Below the pieces are notes generated by a model. The model saw only the letters and a program-made list of their open reading frames with translations. It was not told where the DNA came from and ran no database searches. This document shows positions 41,944 to 49,584 of a stretch of 64,000 nt of DNA, piece by piece. A program made the position numbers and the translations under genes. The stretch comes from Polyangium fumosum (lineage in GTDB: Bacteria > Myxococcota_A > Polyangia > Polyangiales > Polyangiaceae), in NCBI RefSeq assembly GCF_005144585.1, contig NZ_SSMQ01000031.1, positions 1 through 64,000 of the forward strand. Direction: 5' to 3'. Numbering within the stretch: position 1 is the stretch's first letter; each line of letters opens with the position of its first letter.

Positions 41944-42465
41944 TTACCGCAGCGAGGGATTTCCCCGCGGATCGCGGCGCCGCGCCCACTCGCACATCAC
42001 CATGCCGGCGGCGATCGCGACGGGGTACGAGTGGTTGATCCCGTACATGGGGATGGCCAGGACCTGGCTACACGCTGCGAGGAGGTGGTCCGAGAGCCCG
42101 TCGTTCTCGCTGCCGAAGAGGAACACGAGGCCGTCGGGCATCTCGGCTTCCCACAAGGTCGTGCGCGCGTGATCTCGCTCGACGCCGATCAGCGGGCGGC
42201 CGCGTACGGCTTCGAGGAAGGCGTCTTCATCGGGGCACTCGACGATCGTCTCGTACTTGGCCATCCCCATCGCGGCGCGCTCGTACCAGGGCTCTGTGCC
42301 GACGAGGAAGATCTCGCGCACCAGGAACGAGTGCGCGGTGCGGATGATGGCGCCGATGTTGAAGGGGTTTTTCGCGCGGCAGACGGCGATCGAGAAGGGG
42401 TGCCGGATCGGGGCGAGCTCCTCGCGGATCTCGTCGGTCGACAGGTTGAACGCGGGGACCTTCAC
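41944..42465 (-). CDS. SPOUT/TrmH-family RNA 2'-O-methyltransferase
   Basis: The 173-residue protein is a minimal SPOUT domain: motif 1 KNPFNIGAIIRTA (with the conserved Asn and Arg), motif 2 FLFGSENDGLS and motif 3 IPMYGINHSYPVAIAAGMV, which form the trefoil knot that binds SAM. It should methylate a ribose 2'-OH in tRNA or rRNA; the target cannot be told. There is no N-terminal RNA-binding extension. It ends nine bases from the convergent DHS-like gene and starts three bases after the stop of the PDZ lipoprotein gene, so it is co-transcribed with that gene. Confidence 0.9.
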   Translation of the reverse strand: MKVPAFNLSTDEIREELAPIRHPFSIAVCRAKNPFNIGAIIRTAHSFLVREIFLVGTEPWYERAAMGMAKYETIVECPDEDAFLEAVRGRPLIGVERDHARTTLWEAEMPDGLVFLFGSENDGLSDHLLAACSQVLAIPMYGINHSYPVAIAAGMVMCEWARRRDPRGNPSLR

Positions 42466-42468
42466 GGA

Positions 42469-43287
42469 TCAGTCGACTCGCCCGAACTCGGCGAACGCCG
42501 GGTAGATGGGCCCCTCGCGCAAGGTCACGCTCGCGGTCGTCCCGTCGGCGTGCCGCAGCACGACGGGCAGGCCGTCCGAGGGGATCGAGTTGAAGGCGCT
42601 CCGCACGGCGTTGCTGCTCATCGTCTTCACGTCCTTGCCGCCGATCTGGACGACCTCGTCGCCTGGCTGCGCGCCTGCGCGCTCGGCGGGGCTGCCTCCG
42701 ATCATGCGCGTCAGAAAGCAGGTGTCCGTGCGCAGCTCGAACCAGAGCCCGAGGCCGAACATGGCGTGGGCGCGCTCGTAGGCGATCACGACCTCGCCGG
42801 CGCCGGGCACGTCGATGCGGATGCGATCGCCGAGCACGAGATCCTCGGTCGCGCGGAAGTCCTTCACGCCGATGGGCTTGTCCGTGACGGTGTTCGCGTC
42901 CCAGATCTCCACGCGCATCTTGTCCGCGGACGAGACCTGGAAGTTGCCGCGCGGCGCGTCGTCCCAGCTCGGCTCGAGCGTCTCGTTCTTGGGGTTCGTG
43001 CGCAGCACCTCCTGGTCGTTGATGTACAGCTTGGCGTAGGGATCCGGCAGCTTGCCGAGGGCTTGTTTCCAGGTCCTGCCGTCCCGCATCGAGTCCTTGA
43101 TCGTCGCGGAGACGAGGCGGATCCAGCGCAGGTCTTCGGGCGGCGGCGGATCGAGCGCCTGCTCGGCGGTGATCTTGCGGATGTTCGTCCCGATCTCGGG
43201 ATACAGCGCGACGCATCCGGTCGAGAGCGCCGAGGCGGCGAGGGTGCTCGCGAGCACGAGCGCGGAGGCGAGTCTTTTCGTGTTCAT
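42469..43287 (-). CDS. lipoprotein with C2-like and PDZ domains
   Basis: The 272-residue product has a lipobox (ASALSTGC, Cys25), a beta-sandwich (about 70-160; YAKLYINDQEVLRTNPKN and VEIWDANTVTDKPIG) that looks like a C2-type domain, and a PDZ domain (about 185-260; GSPAERAGAQPGDEVVQIGG). No protease triad is present, so it is probably a scaffold or sensor on the periplasmic side. ATG 43287 is chosen because it begins a clean signal peptide (MNTKRLASALVLASTLAAS). It is divergent from the amidotransferase-fold gene with 271 bp between them. Confidence 0.8.
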   Translation of the reverse strand: MNTKRLASALVLASTLAASALSTGCVALYPEIGTNIRKITAEQALDPPPPEDLRWIRLVSATIKDSMRDGRTWKQALGKLPDPYAKLYINDQEVLRTNPKNETLEPSWDDAPRGNFQVSSADKMRVEIWDANTVTDKPIGVKDFRATEDLVLGDRIRIDVPGAGEVVIAYERAHAMFGLGLWFELRTDTCFLTRMIGGSPAERAGAQPGDEVVQIGGKDVKTMSSNAVRSAFNSIPSDGLPVVLRHADGTTASVTLREGPIYPAFAEFGRVD

Positions 43288-43558
43288 CGCGGAGGGGAAG
43301 TTCGAGACGGAGTCACGGCACGTCCGGGGCACCCTGGCCAAGGACGAAGCTCCTGTCTATCAGAGATCGTGGGGCGCTGCGGGGGCCCCCGATGACGCCT
43401 CGCTCCCTCTCCCCATGTCGTTCGGGTCTGCGGCCCGAATGCGGGCCGGCAAGCGAAGCAGTGACTTGCCCGGACGCCTCCGTTTCATCACAAAAGGGAG
43501 CAGGCTCCGTCCATCCCCCCCCACGTCTCACCGCGCTCGCGGAGAGGGAAATAAAGCC

Positions 43559-44395
43559 ATGGCTCGTCTCGTCGGCTTCGTCGGCAACCGTCCGGACCTC
43601 GGGGCACGGGTCCTCGAGCTCGAAGCGCGCCACCTCGCAGTCCACAAGCAGCCCGATCGGATCCCGGGCTGGGGTGTCGGCTTCTACCAGGGTGGCGAGA
43701 TCCTCTTGAAACGCCGCCCCATCGACGATCGTCCGCAGGTCAGCATCGCCGAGATGACCCACGGCCTGCGCGCCGACACGTTGATCGCGCACGTGCGGCT
43801 CGGCACCGTCGGCGGCTCACGCACGGAGAACACGCATCCCTTCCGGTACCGGCAATGGCTCTTCGCGCATACCGGCACGATCGAGGCCTTCTCCACGCTG
43901 CGCGGCCGCCTCTCGGACTCGCTCCCGCAGTTCTTGCAGCGGGATGTTCGGGGCGAGACGGACAGCGAGCTGCTCTTCCACCTCTTCCTTTCGTTCCTCC
44001 ATGACGCAGGGGCCCTCGAACGTCAGGACGTACCGCCGGAGACGGCGCGCAGCGCGCTCCGTTCGAGCATCGCGCTCGTCGACGGGCTCTCGGCCGAGGA
44101 GGGCAAGGGACCGAGCCGCATGAACCTCCTCGTCGCGGCCCCTGATTACGTCATCGCCATGCACGGGAGCGGCCGCATGGTTCGCCGCGTTTTCCAGGGC
44201 GCCTCGGATCTCGAACGGATCCTCGGCGACGGCGGCCTCGGGCGCATGCGCTTGCCCGACTTCGCCTCCTGCCGCCTCTCGATCCTCGCCTCCGACTTCG
44301 ACGACGACCAGACGCCGCCCGGATGGACGGCCGTCCAGGACCGTGCGATCGTCACGCTCACCCGCACGGATGATCCTCTCGTCGAGCCGATCTGA
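43559..44395 (+). CDS. class II glutamine-amidotransferase-fold protein lacking the nucleophile
   Basis: The 278-residue protein follows the YafJ/EgtC-type Ntn fold: GWGVGFYQGGEIL, LIAHVRLGTVGG, NTHPF and WLFAHTGTIEAF are in order. Family enzymes start MC because Cys2 is the nucleophile once Met is removed. Here the second codon is GCT (Ala), giving MARLVGF, and the oxyanion Asn of AHNG reads Thr (AHTG). It is therefore unlikely to hydrolyse glutamine and may be a binding or regulatory protein. AGAGGGAAA lies 8-16 bases before the ATG. Its 3' end overlaps the next gene by 26 bp. Confidence 0.85.
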   Translation: MARLVGFVGNRPDLGARVLELEARHLAVHKQPDRIPGWGVGFYQGGEILLKRRPIDDRPQVSIAEMTHGLRADTLIAHVRLGTVGGSRTENTHPFRYRQWLFAHTGTIEAFSTLRGRLSDSLPQFLQRDVRGETDSELLFHLFLSFLHDAGALERQDVPPETARSALRSSIALVDGLSAEEGKGPSRMNLLVAAPDYVIAMHGSGRMVRRVFQGASDLERILGDGGLGRMRLPDFASCRLSILASDFDDDQTPPGWTAVQDRAIVTLTRTDDPLVEPI

Positions 44396-45059
44396 GCTGC
44401 CTCGCCGCGCGCGCGTCTCCCTGGCGGCGTGCGTGCTCCTGTCCATGGGCCTGCTTGGCTGCGGGGGCGCGGGGGCGCCTCTGTTTGCCACCACGTCGGA
44501 GCTGCCCGAAGGATCCCGGAGGCCGGACGGCGTCGCGGTGGATCCGGCGAGCGCACCGCCGCGCGCGCGGGACGTGGCGAACGCAGAGGCGGGGCTCGTC
44601 ACGCTGCGCACGCCGCTCGGAACGGAGGCCGTGCTCACCACGGTGAGCGGGTTCTTCCGGGCGATCGTGAACGAGGACATGGAGGCGCTCGAAGGGCTCT
44701 TCACGCGGGACGCGCTGTCGATCAGCACGACCTACGGCCCGAGCGGCAGCTCGCCTTCGGCGCCGCTCTTCTGGACGCAACGCATGCGCCGGCTCGACTA
44801 CACGCGGCTCGCCGGCGAGGTCGTCTTCCGCGAGGTGGAGCTCGAGGTCTACCGCGCGGAGGATGCGCTCACGTCCTCGCCGCACCCGGCGATCCGCGTC
44901 GAGGCGCTCTCGATGGGGGACGTCGTGGTGCGCGTGCCGATCACGACGTCGCGCGTGGGGTCGGATCGACTCCTCGGCGAGGAGATCGTGCTCTGGCTGC
45001 GCCGCGAGGGCGAGCGATACCGCATCTATCGACTCGTCGAAGATTTTCAGATGCCTTGA
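44370..45059 (+). CDS. lipoprotein with NTF2/SnoaL-like domain
   Basis: The 229-residue product has a lipobox (LLSMGLLGC), a linker, and an alpha+beta domain (about 85-228) beginning VLTTVSGFFRAIVNEDMEAL and ending RRFSDAL-like strands on the C-terminal side (YRIYRLVEDFQMP), similar to NTF2-like folds. No catalytic residues can be assigned. It starts 26 bp inside the end of the amidotransferase-fold gene, so the two are translated from one message. The shorter Met start (44370) gives a normal signal peptide. Confidence 0.65.
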   Translation: MILSSSRSELPRRARVSLAACVLLSMGLLGCGGAGAPLFATTSELPEGSRRPDGVAVDPASAPPRARDVANAEAGLVTLRTPLGTEAVLTTVSGFFRAIVNEDMEALEGLFTRDALSISTTYGPSGSSPSAPLFWTQRMRRLDYTRLAGEVVFREVELEVYRAEDALTSSPHPAIRVEALSMGDVVVRVPITTSRVGSDRLLGEEIVLWLRREGERYRIYRLVEDFQMP

Positions 45060-45108
45060 GAATCGGGGCCAGGTTGCCCGATTGCCCGACCTCGCGCGGG
45101 TGACCACA

Positions 45109-46035
45109 ATGCCTGCCATGAGTCGCCTCAAGGTCGCGTTCGTGGCGTCGGGCGGGGCCGTGCGAGGCCTCGCGCACCTCGGGGTCCTCAAGGCGTGCGA
45201 GGAGCTCGGCGTCTTGCCCGAGATCTTCGTGGGGACGAGCTCCGGCGCGCTCATCTCCGCGACCTATGGCCAGGACATCCCGCTCGACGTCCTGCTCGAC
45301 GCGTATCGCCTTCCATGGCGGCGCCGTCATCGTGGCCCTCGGCTCTTCCCGTCCACGTTCCTCGGCCTGCCGAGGCCCGCGGAGCTGCTCGATCCGGGGC
45401 ACCTCGTCTCGGGGATCTTCTCGGCCGACCGCCTGGAGACCTACCTCTCGAGCTTCTTGCCCATCAACGATTTCCGCAAGCTCCCGAACTCCGTGTTCGT
45501 GACGGCCGTGGACATCGACACGGGCGAGCGCGTGGTGTTCGGTCCGGGCTACGAGGAGACGACGCCGGTGAGCCGCGCCGTCGCGGCGAGCTGCTGCGTG
45601 CCCGGGATCTTTCGCCCGTTCCGCATCGGCAGCCGGTACTACGTGAACGGCGAGGTGGCGCGCACGCTCTCGGCGGACATCGCGATCGCGGCGGGGGCCG
45701 ACGTGGTGATCGTCTCGAACGTGTACAAGCCGGAGCACGTGCGCGAAGGGCGGCGTAGCCTGGCGCGGCGCGGCCCCTTCCCCGTGCTGCGGCAGTCGCT
45801 CAGCGTGCTGCTCACGGAGAAGGAGCGGCAGGGCGTGGAGCTTTACGGAAAGCTCCACCCGCACGTCACGTTCCTCGACGTCGCGCCGGAGATCGGGGCC
45901 TTCAGCTACCTGAACCGGTTCGCGGTGCGATCGCTCGTGCTGCGTGGATATCGGCAAGCGCTGCGGGTGCTGGCCGATGCGAAGGAGAAGGGCTTGTTCG
46001 AGCGGACGAACAAGCAGACGAGCCCGCTGAATTGA
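45109..46035 (+). CDS. patatin-like protein with altered catalytic Asp
   Basis: The 308-residue protein has the patatin oxyanion loop SGGAVRG (14-20) and nucleophile elbow GTSSG with Ser44. The second half of the dyad, normally Asp in DGG or DGA, is N180 in YYVNGEV. Patatins are lipid acyl hydrolases, so this one may be weak, dead or use another residue. A basic patch (RRRHRG, about 71-76) could contact membranes. ATG 45109 and 45118 are both possible; neither has a strong ribosome site. Dispersed element copy 4 begins 17 bases after the stop. Confidence 0.85.
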   Translation: MPAMSRLKVAFVASGGAVRGLAHLGVLKACEELGVLPEIFVGTSSGALISATYGQDIPLDVLLDAYRLPWRRRHRGPRLFPSTFLGLPRPAELLDPGHLVSGIFSADRLETYLSSFLPINDFRKLPNSVFVTAVDIDTGERVVFGPGYEETTPVSRAVAASCCVPGIFRPFRIGSRYYVNGEVARTLSADIAIAAGADVVIVSNVYKPEHVREGRRSLARRGPFPVLRQSLSVLLTEKERQGVELYGKLHPHVTFLDVAPEIGAFSYLNRFAVRSLVLRGYRQALRVLADAKEKGLFERTNKQTSPLN

Positions 46036-46051
46036 CCCGGGAGCCGCCCGC

Positions 46052-46360
46052 GCCCGGGGCTCTGCCCCGGACCCCGCGGGGGGCTGTCCGCCCCCTCGAC
46101 CCCGGACCAGCCAGGGGCTGGACCCAGGGTTGAAAACCTGCGCTCCGCGCAGTTTTTCAAACAGGCCGACGAAGAAGCCGGGGTGCCAGCCGAACCAGCA
46201 GCGCGGCTGTTTTGGTGGGGAACGTCGTTGTCGGTCTTGACCGGGCCTGTTCGATGAGCTGCGCGGAGCGCAGGTCATCGAGCTTGGGTCCAGCGCCTCG
46301 CTGGTCCGGGGTGGAGGGGGCGGACAGCCCCCTCCTGGGGCCTGGGGCAAAGCCCCAGCG
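46052..46360. repeat. dispersed multi-hairpin element, copy 4 (full)
   Basis: It lies between the convergent patatin-like and small lipoprotein genes. The outer stem is CCGGGGC/GCCCCGG (46054-46070); the third stem is CCAGCC/GGCTGG, a third paired variant. The 14-bp stem has one mismatch on the left (AAACCTGCGC). The right half has a mismatch in its long stem (CAGGTCATCG) and ends CTGGGGC/GCCCCAG (46342-46358). The two mismatches suggest this copy is slightly decayed. Confidence 0.85.
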
Positions 46361-46371
46361 CAGCGGCCTCG

Positions 46372-46848
46372 TCACATGCCGCCGACGATGCGGAACTCGT
46401 TGTTGTAGGGCACGAGCTCGAGGCGGTTGTCCTCGACCTTGCGGCGCCACTCTTCGCCGCGCGTGCCGGGGATGCGGTAGCTCGCGCTGTACGTGTAGTC
46501 GACGAAGAACATGCCGTCTTCGTGCGAGATGCGGCGGTAGCGGATCTCGTAACGGATCGCGCGCGCGTCCTGAAAGGCGCCGCTCAGGTAGGCCTTCAAG
46601 CCGGCGTAATCGATGTCGTCGCCCGGATCGACGTTGCCGCCGTCCTCGTAATAGTCGGGCGACGCGAAGCTGTAGAGGACGGAGAGATCCTTCTCCTCGA
46701 CGGCGTGCCGATACTTCTCGCAAAATGCGATGATCTTGCGGTTTTCGTCGGTGTCCTCCACGTCGGTGTTGGGGATGTAGCGCGTGGCGCATCCCGTGAG
46801 CGTGGAGAGGGCGATCGCGAAGGCGGCAAGGGTTCGGGTCGAAGGCAT
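46372..46848 (-). CDS. small lipoprotein with NTF2-like domain
   Basis: The 158-residue product has a lipobox (ALSTLTGC, Cys20) and a domain with the NTF2-like order: helix EKYRHAVEEKDLSVLYSFA, then strands ending VDYTYSASY and FRIVGGM. SnoaL/NTF2-type lipoproteins of this size are common in the group; the ligand is unknown. It converges on the patatin-like gene with only element copy 4 between them. Confidence 0.68.
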   Translation of the reverse strand: MPSTRTLAAFAIALSTLTGCATRYIPNTDVEDTDENRKIIAFCEKYRHAVEEKDLSVLYSFASPDYYEDGGNVDPGDDIDYAGLKAYLSGAFQDARAIRYEIRYRRISHEDGMFFVDYTYSASYRIPGTRGEEWRRKVEDNRLELVPYNNEFRIVGGM

Positions 46849-46879
46849 CGAGGTCCACGCGCAACTTGCCAGAGGACCC

Positions 46880-48799
46880 CTACCCCCGGCAAGCCGACCG
46901 CCATTTTGTCACGAAATCGAGGACGATTGCCTGCAAGGCAAGATGCCCGAGAGGGCCCGCGTCAGGGTCGCTCGTGATGTCAGGGTCGATCGAAGCAAGC
47001 GCATTTTCCGCGGAAGCGCCGAGGAGCACAGCCATCGCGCCCTCGGCGTAGGCGCGGCCCGCGGCGGACGTGCATGACAGAAGATCACGCGCGGCAGGGC
47101 CGGCTTCGTCGACCGCGAGCACGACGACACGATCCGCGTCGCCCATCGCGACGAGCTCCGCGCCGACGGAGAGCGCCTCGGTGCCGCCGTCGAGGCCCGC
47201 GTTGACGGCGAAGCTCGGGCCGCGGAGCTGGTAGACGATCGCGCACTCGCCCGCGACGGCGTTCGGCGAGGTGGCCGGGAAGAGGCGTGGATCGACGGCG
47301 CCGGGGCCACGCGCCCGGCGGCGCGCGTCGAAGCGCTCGTTCGTGTCGAGCGTGGCGAGCGCGTGGCCCGCGACGATGCCGGCGCCCGCGAGGGCCTCGC
47401 GTCCCACGACACGCGCGAGCTCGGCGACGGCGCGCATCCCGAGCCGGCAGAGCGGATCGAGCCGCGCGAGGCGATCCCGCGCGACCCCCGTCAGCGCGGA
47501 GAGCTCGACGAGGTCGACGCTCGTGATCGCGGCGTGCGCGTGCAGGTACACGGGGCGCGCTCGGCGCGGCGCGCGTCCGCTCGGCGCGCGCGTGAGGACG
47601 AGCGCGGCGTTCGCGCCGCCAAACGCAGCCGAGAGCTTGAGCGCGGCGTCGAGCGGGCGCGCCTCGGCGTGATCGAGCAGAGCGACGGCGGCGTCCGGAT
47701 CAAGCTCGCCTTCCCCGGCCGCGGCGGGCGCGATCCCGCGGCGGAGCGCGTCGGCCGCGGCGAGGGATTCGAGCACGCCGGCCGCGCCGAGCGTGTGGCC
47801 GATCTGGGCCTTGAAGGGGTGGACGACGGGGGCGGGCACGGCTTCGAAGAGCCGGGCGATCGCGCGGGACTCCATCGCGTCGTTGAAGGGGGTCGCGGTC
47901 GCGTGGGCGCTGACGAGGCCGATCGACGCGGGGGCGAGGCCGCTGTCGGCGATCGCCGCGGCCCCTGCGCGCGCGAGGCCGTCGCCGGTGCGGTCGGGCG
48001 CGGTGATGTGCACGGCGTCCGTGGAGGCGCCGAAGCCGGCGACACGGACGAACACCGAGGCGCCGCGGGTGTGCGGTTCGCGGACGAGCGCGACGAGGCC
48101 GGCGCCTTCGCCGAGGCTCATGCCGTCGCGGCCGACGCGAAAAGGCCGGGGACGTGAAGCCGTGGTCGCGCGGAGAACCTCGAAGCCGGTCGCGACGAAG
48201 CCCGAGACCGCGTCGTAGCCGCCGGCGATCACGAGGTCACAGGCGCCCCGGTCGAGCCATCGCAGGCCGAGGCCGATCGCCAGGGTCGAAGCGGCGCACG
48301 CGGCGACGAGGTGCACGCGGCGAACGTTGGGGCTCGAAAGATCCGCGGCGGCGAGCGCTTCGTCGAAGGGCGCGAAGTAGGTGGCGCGTCGGGCGAGCGC
48401 GGCGCGTTCGTCCTCGCGAGCCGCCTCGCCGCGGGCCCAGGCTTCGCGGGCCGCGAACCACCGCGTCGCCCCGATCATCCCGCCGCTCGACGTGCCGACG
48501 GCGATCCCGAGGCGTTCGTTCCGCCAATCGGGGCGCGTCTCGTCGAGGGAGCACACGATCTGCCCGAGCGCACACGCGAGCAGCGCCGCCGCGGGATCCT
48601 CGAACGCCGTGCCCGCGGGGAGCGGGAGCGCGCCGGGCGCGCGGGCGGCGAAGGGGCGGGCGAGGCCGGCGCGGGCGAGCTCTTCATCTCGGGCGAGGAC
48701 CACGCGCGCCGGCGCGCCGACGTCCCCCGCGTGGTACGCGCTCGGGCCCACGCCGAGCGCCGAGACGGCGCCGACCGCGATCACGCATGCATCACTCAC
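46880..48799 (-). CDS. beta-ketoacyl synthase fused to a truncated inactive synthase-like domain
   Basis: Residues 1-410 of 639 form a ketosynthase with an intact triad: C168 (AACAAST), H299 (SAHATATP) and H335 (GHTLGAAG), plus K330. Residues about 425-630 repeat a partial synthase fold in which the Cys motif reads NAGLDGG, so the nucleophile is replaced by Leu and the His motifs are absent. It is the last gene of an ACP-KS-lipoprotein-KS unit; its GTG start overlaps the preceding stop by four bases. Such paired active/inactive synthases resemble KS-CLF partners of aromatic or aryl-polyene pathways. Confidence 0.82.
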   Translation of the reverse strand: MSDACVIAVGAVSALGVGPSAYHAGDVGAPARVVLARDEELARAGLARPFAARAPGALPLPAGTAFEDPAAALLACALGQIVCSLDETRPDWRNERLGIAVGTSSGGMIGATRWFAAREAWARGEAAREDERAALARRATYFAPFDEALAAADLSSPNVRRVHLVAACAASTLAIGLGLRWLDRGACDLVIAGGYDAVSGFVATGFEVLRATTASRPRPFRVGRDGMSLGEGAGLVALVREPHTRGASVFVRVAGFGASTDAVHITAPDRTGDGLARAGAAAIADSGLAPASIGLVSAHATATPFNDAMESRAIARLFEAVPAPVVHPFKAQIGHTLGAAGVLESLAAADALRRGIAPAAAGEGELDPDAAVALLDHAEARPLDAALKLSAAFGGANAALVLTRAPSGRAPRRARPVYLHAHAAITSVDLVELSALTGVARDRLARLDPLCRLGMRAVAELARVVGREALAGAGIVAGHALATLDTNERFDARRRARGPGAVDPRLFPATSPNAVAGECAIVYQLRGPSFAVNAGLDGGTEALSVGAELVAMGDADRVVVLAVDEAGPAARDLLSCTSAAGRAYAEGAMAVLLGASAENALASIDPDITSDPDAGPLGHLALQAIVLDFVTKWRSACRG

Positions 48800-49584
48800 G
48801 AGGCGCCTCCTCCCGCGGAAACGTCCTCCGCGGGCGCATCCGGATCCACGAAGGCGCGCGGGTTCGGCGCGCGCCCTTTCTCCTCGCCCTCGCACGTGAC
48901 GGTGACGGTGAGCCCCGTCGAGGCCTGGCGGTAGCGCACGGTGCCGCACCCGATCCGATCGGCCTCCACGCTCTCCTCGTCGAGTTTTTCCGCGCGGCTC
49001 CCTTCGCTCGACCACGTCGTGCGCCGTGCCGAGAGCGCCCCCGAATGCGCCGCGTAAAGCTCGATCACGGCCGCGCCGTCGCGCAACGTGAACCGATCCC
49101 CCGAAGGCGCGGCCTCGTGCCAGAGCAGCCGCCCCGACGCGGGCCGGAGCAGCCACCAGCGGAGGAAATCCACGGGCAGCCCGCGTGTCTCGGCGCGGGG
49201 CGTCGACGCGTCGCCGCGCTTCAAGAGGTCGATCGCGGGGACCGCAAAACGAAAGCGCTCCCCGCGCACCCAGAGGTCGAGCGCCGTGGTGCCGCCGGGC
49301 CCGAGCAGGATCATGCGCAGCGCGTCCGGCGGCGCGATCGCCACGGCGCCACGCGCCTCCAGCGTGCGGCCCGTCAAAGGCTCCCGCAGCGCGAGCGCGA
49401 GCCGGAGCGTCCGCGCGCCCTCGCCCTCGGCCGCCTTCGAGATCACCGCGAGCTTGCGCCGCGCCTCCCGCCAGCGCGCGAGCGTGGGGGCCTCGGCCGC
49501 GCGCGGGGCGAGCGCGTCCGGCGCCGCGCACGACGTCACGCCGAGGAGCACCGCAAAAGCCCCGAGCAAGCCGGCGCGGCCCAT
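48796..49584 (-). CDS. lipoprotein inside a ketosynthase operon
   Basis: The 262-residue product has a lipobox (VLLGVTSC, Cys19) and a beta-rich body (ALDLWVRGERFRFAVPAIDL, RFTLRDGAAVIELYAAHSG) like LolA/LolB-type carriers or the small lipoproteins found in aryl-polyene clusters. Both ends are coupled: ATG shares one base with the KS-CLF stop (TGATG), and its stop overlaps the next start (GTGA). It may move or anchor the lipid made by the operon at the outer membrane. Function is inferred from context and fold only. Confidence 0.75.
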   Translation of the reverse strand: MGRAGLLGAFAVLLGVTSCAAPDALAPRAAEAPTLARWREARRKLAVISKAAEGEGARTLRLALALREPLTGRTLEARGAVAIAPPDALRMILLGPGGTTALDLWVRGERFRFAVPAIDLLKRGDASTPRAETRGLPVDFLRWWLLRPASGRLLWHEAAPSGDRFTLRDGAAVIELYAAHSGALSARRTTWSSEGSRAEKLDEESVEADRIGCGTVRYRQASTGLTVTVTCEGEEKGRAPNPRAFVDPDAPAEDVSAGGGAS

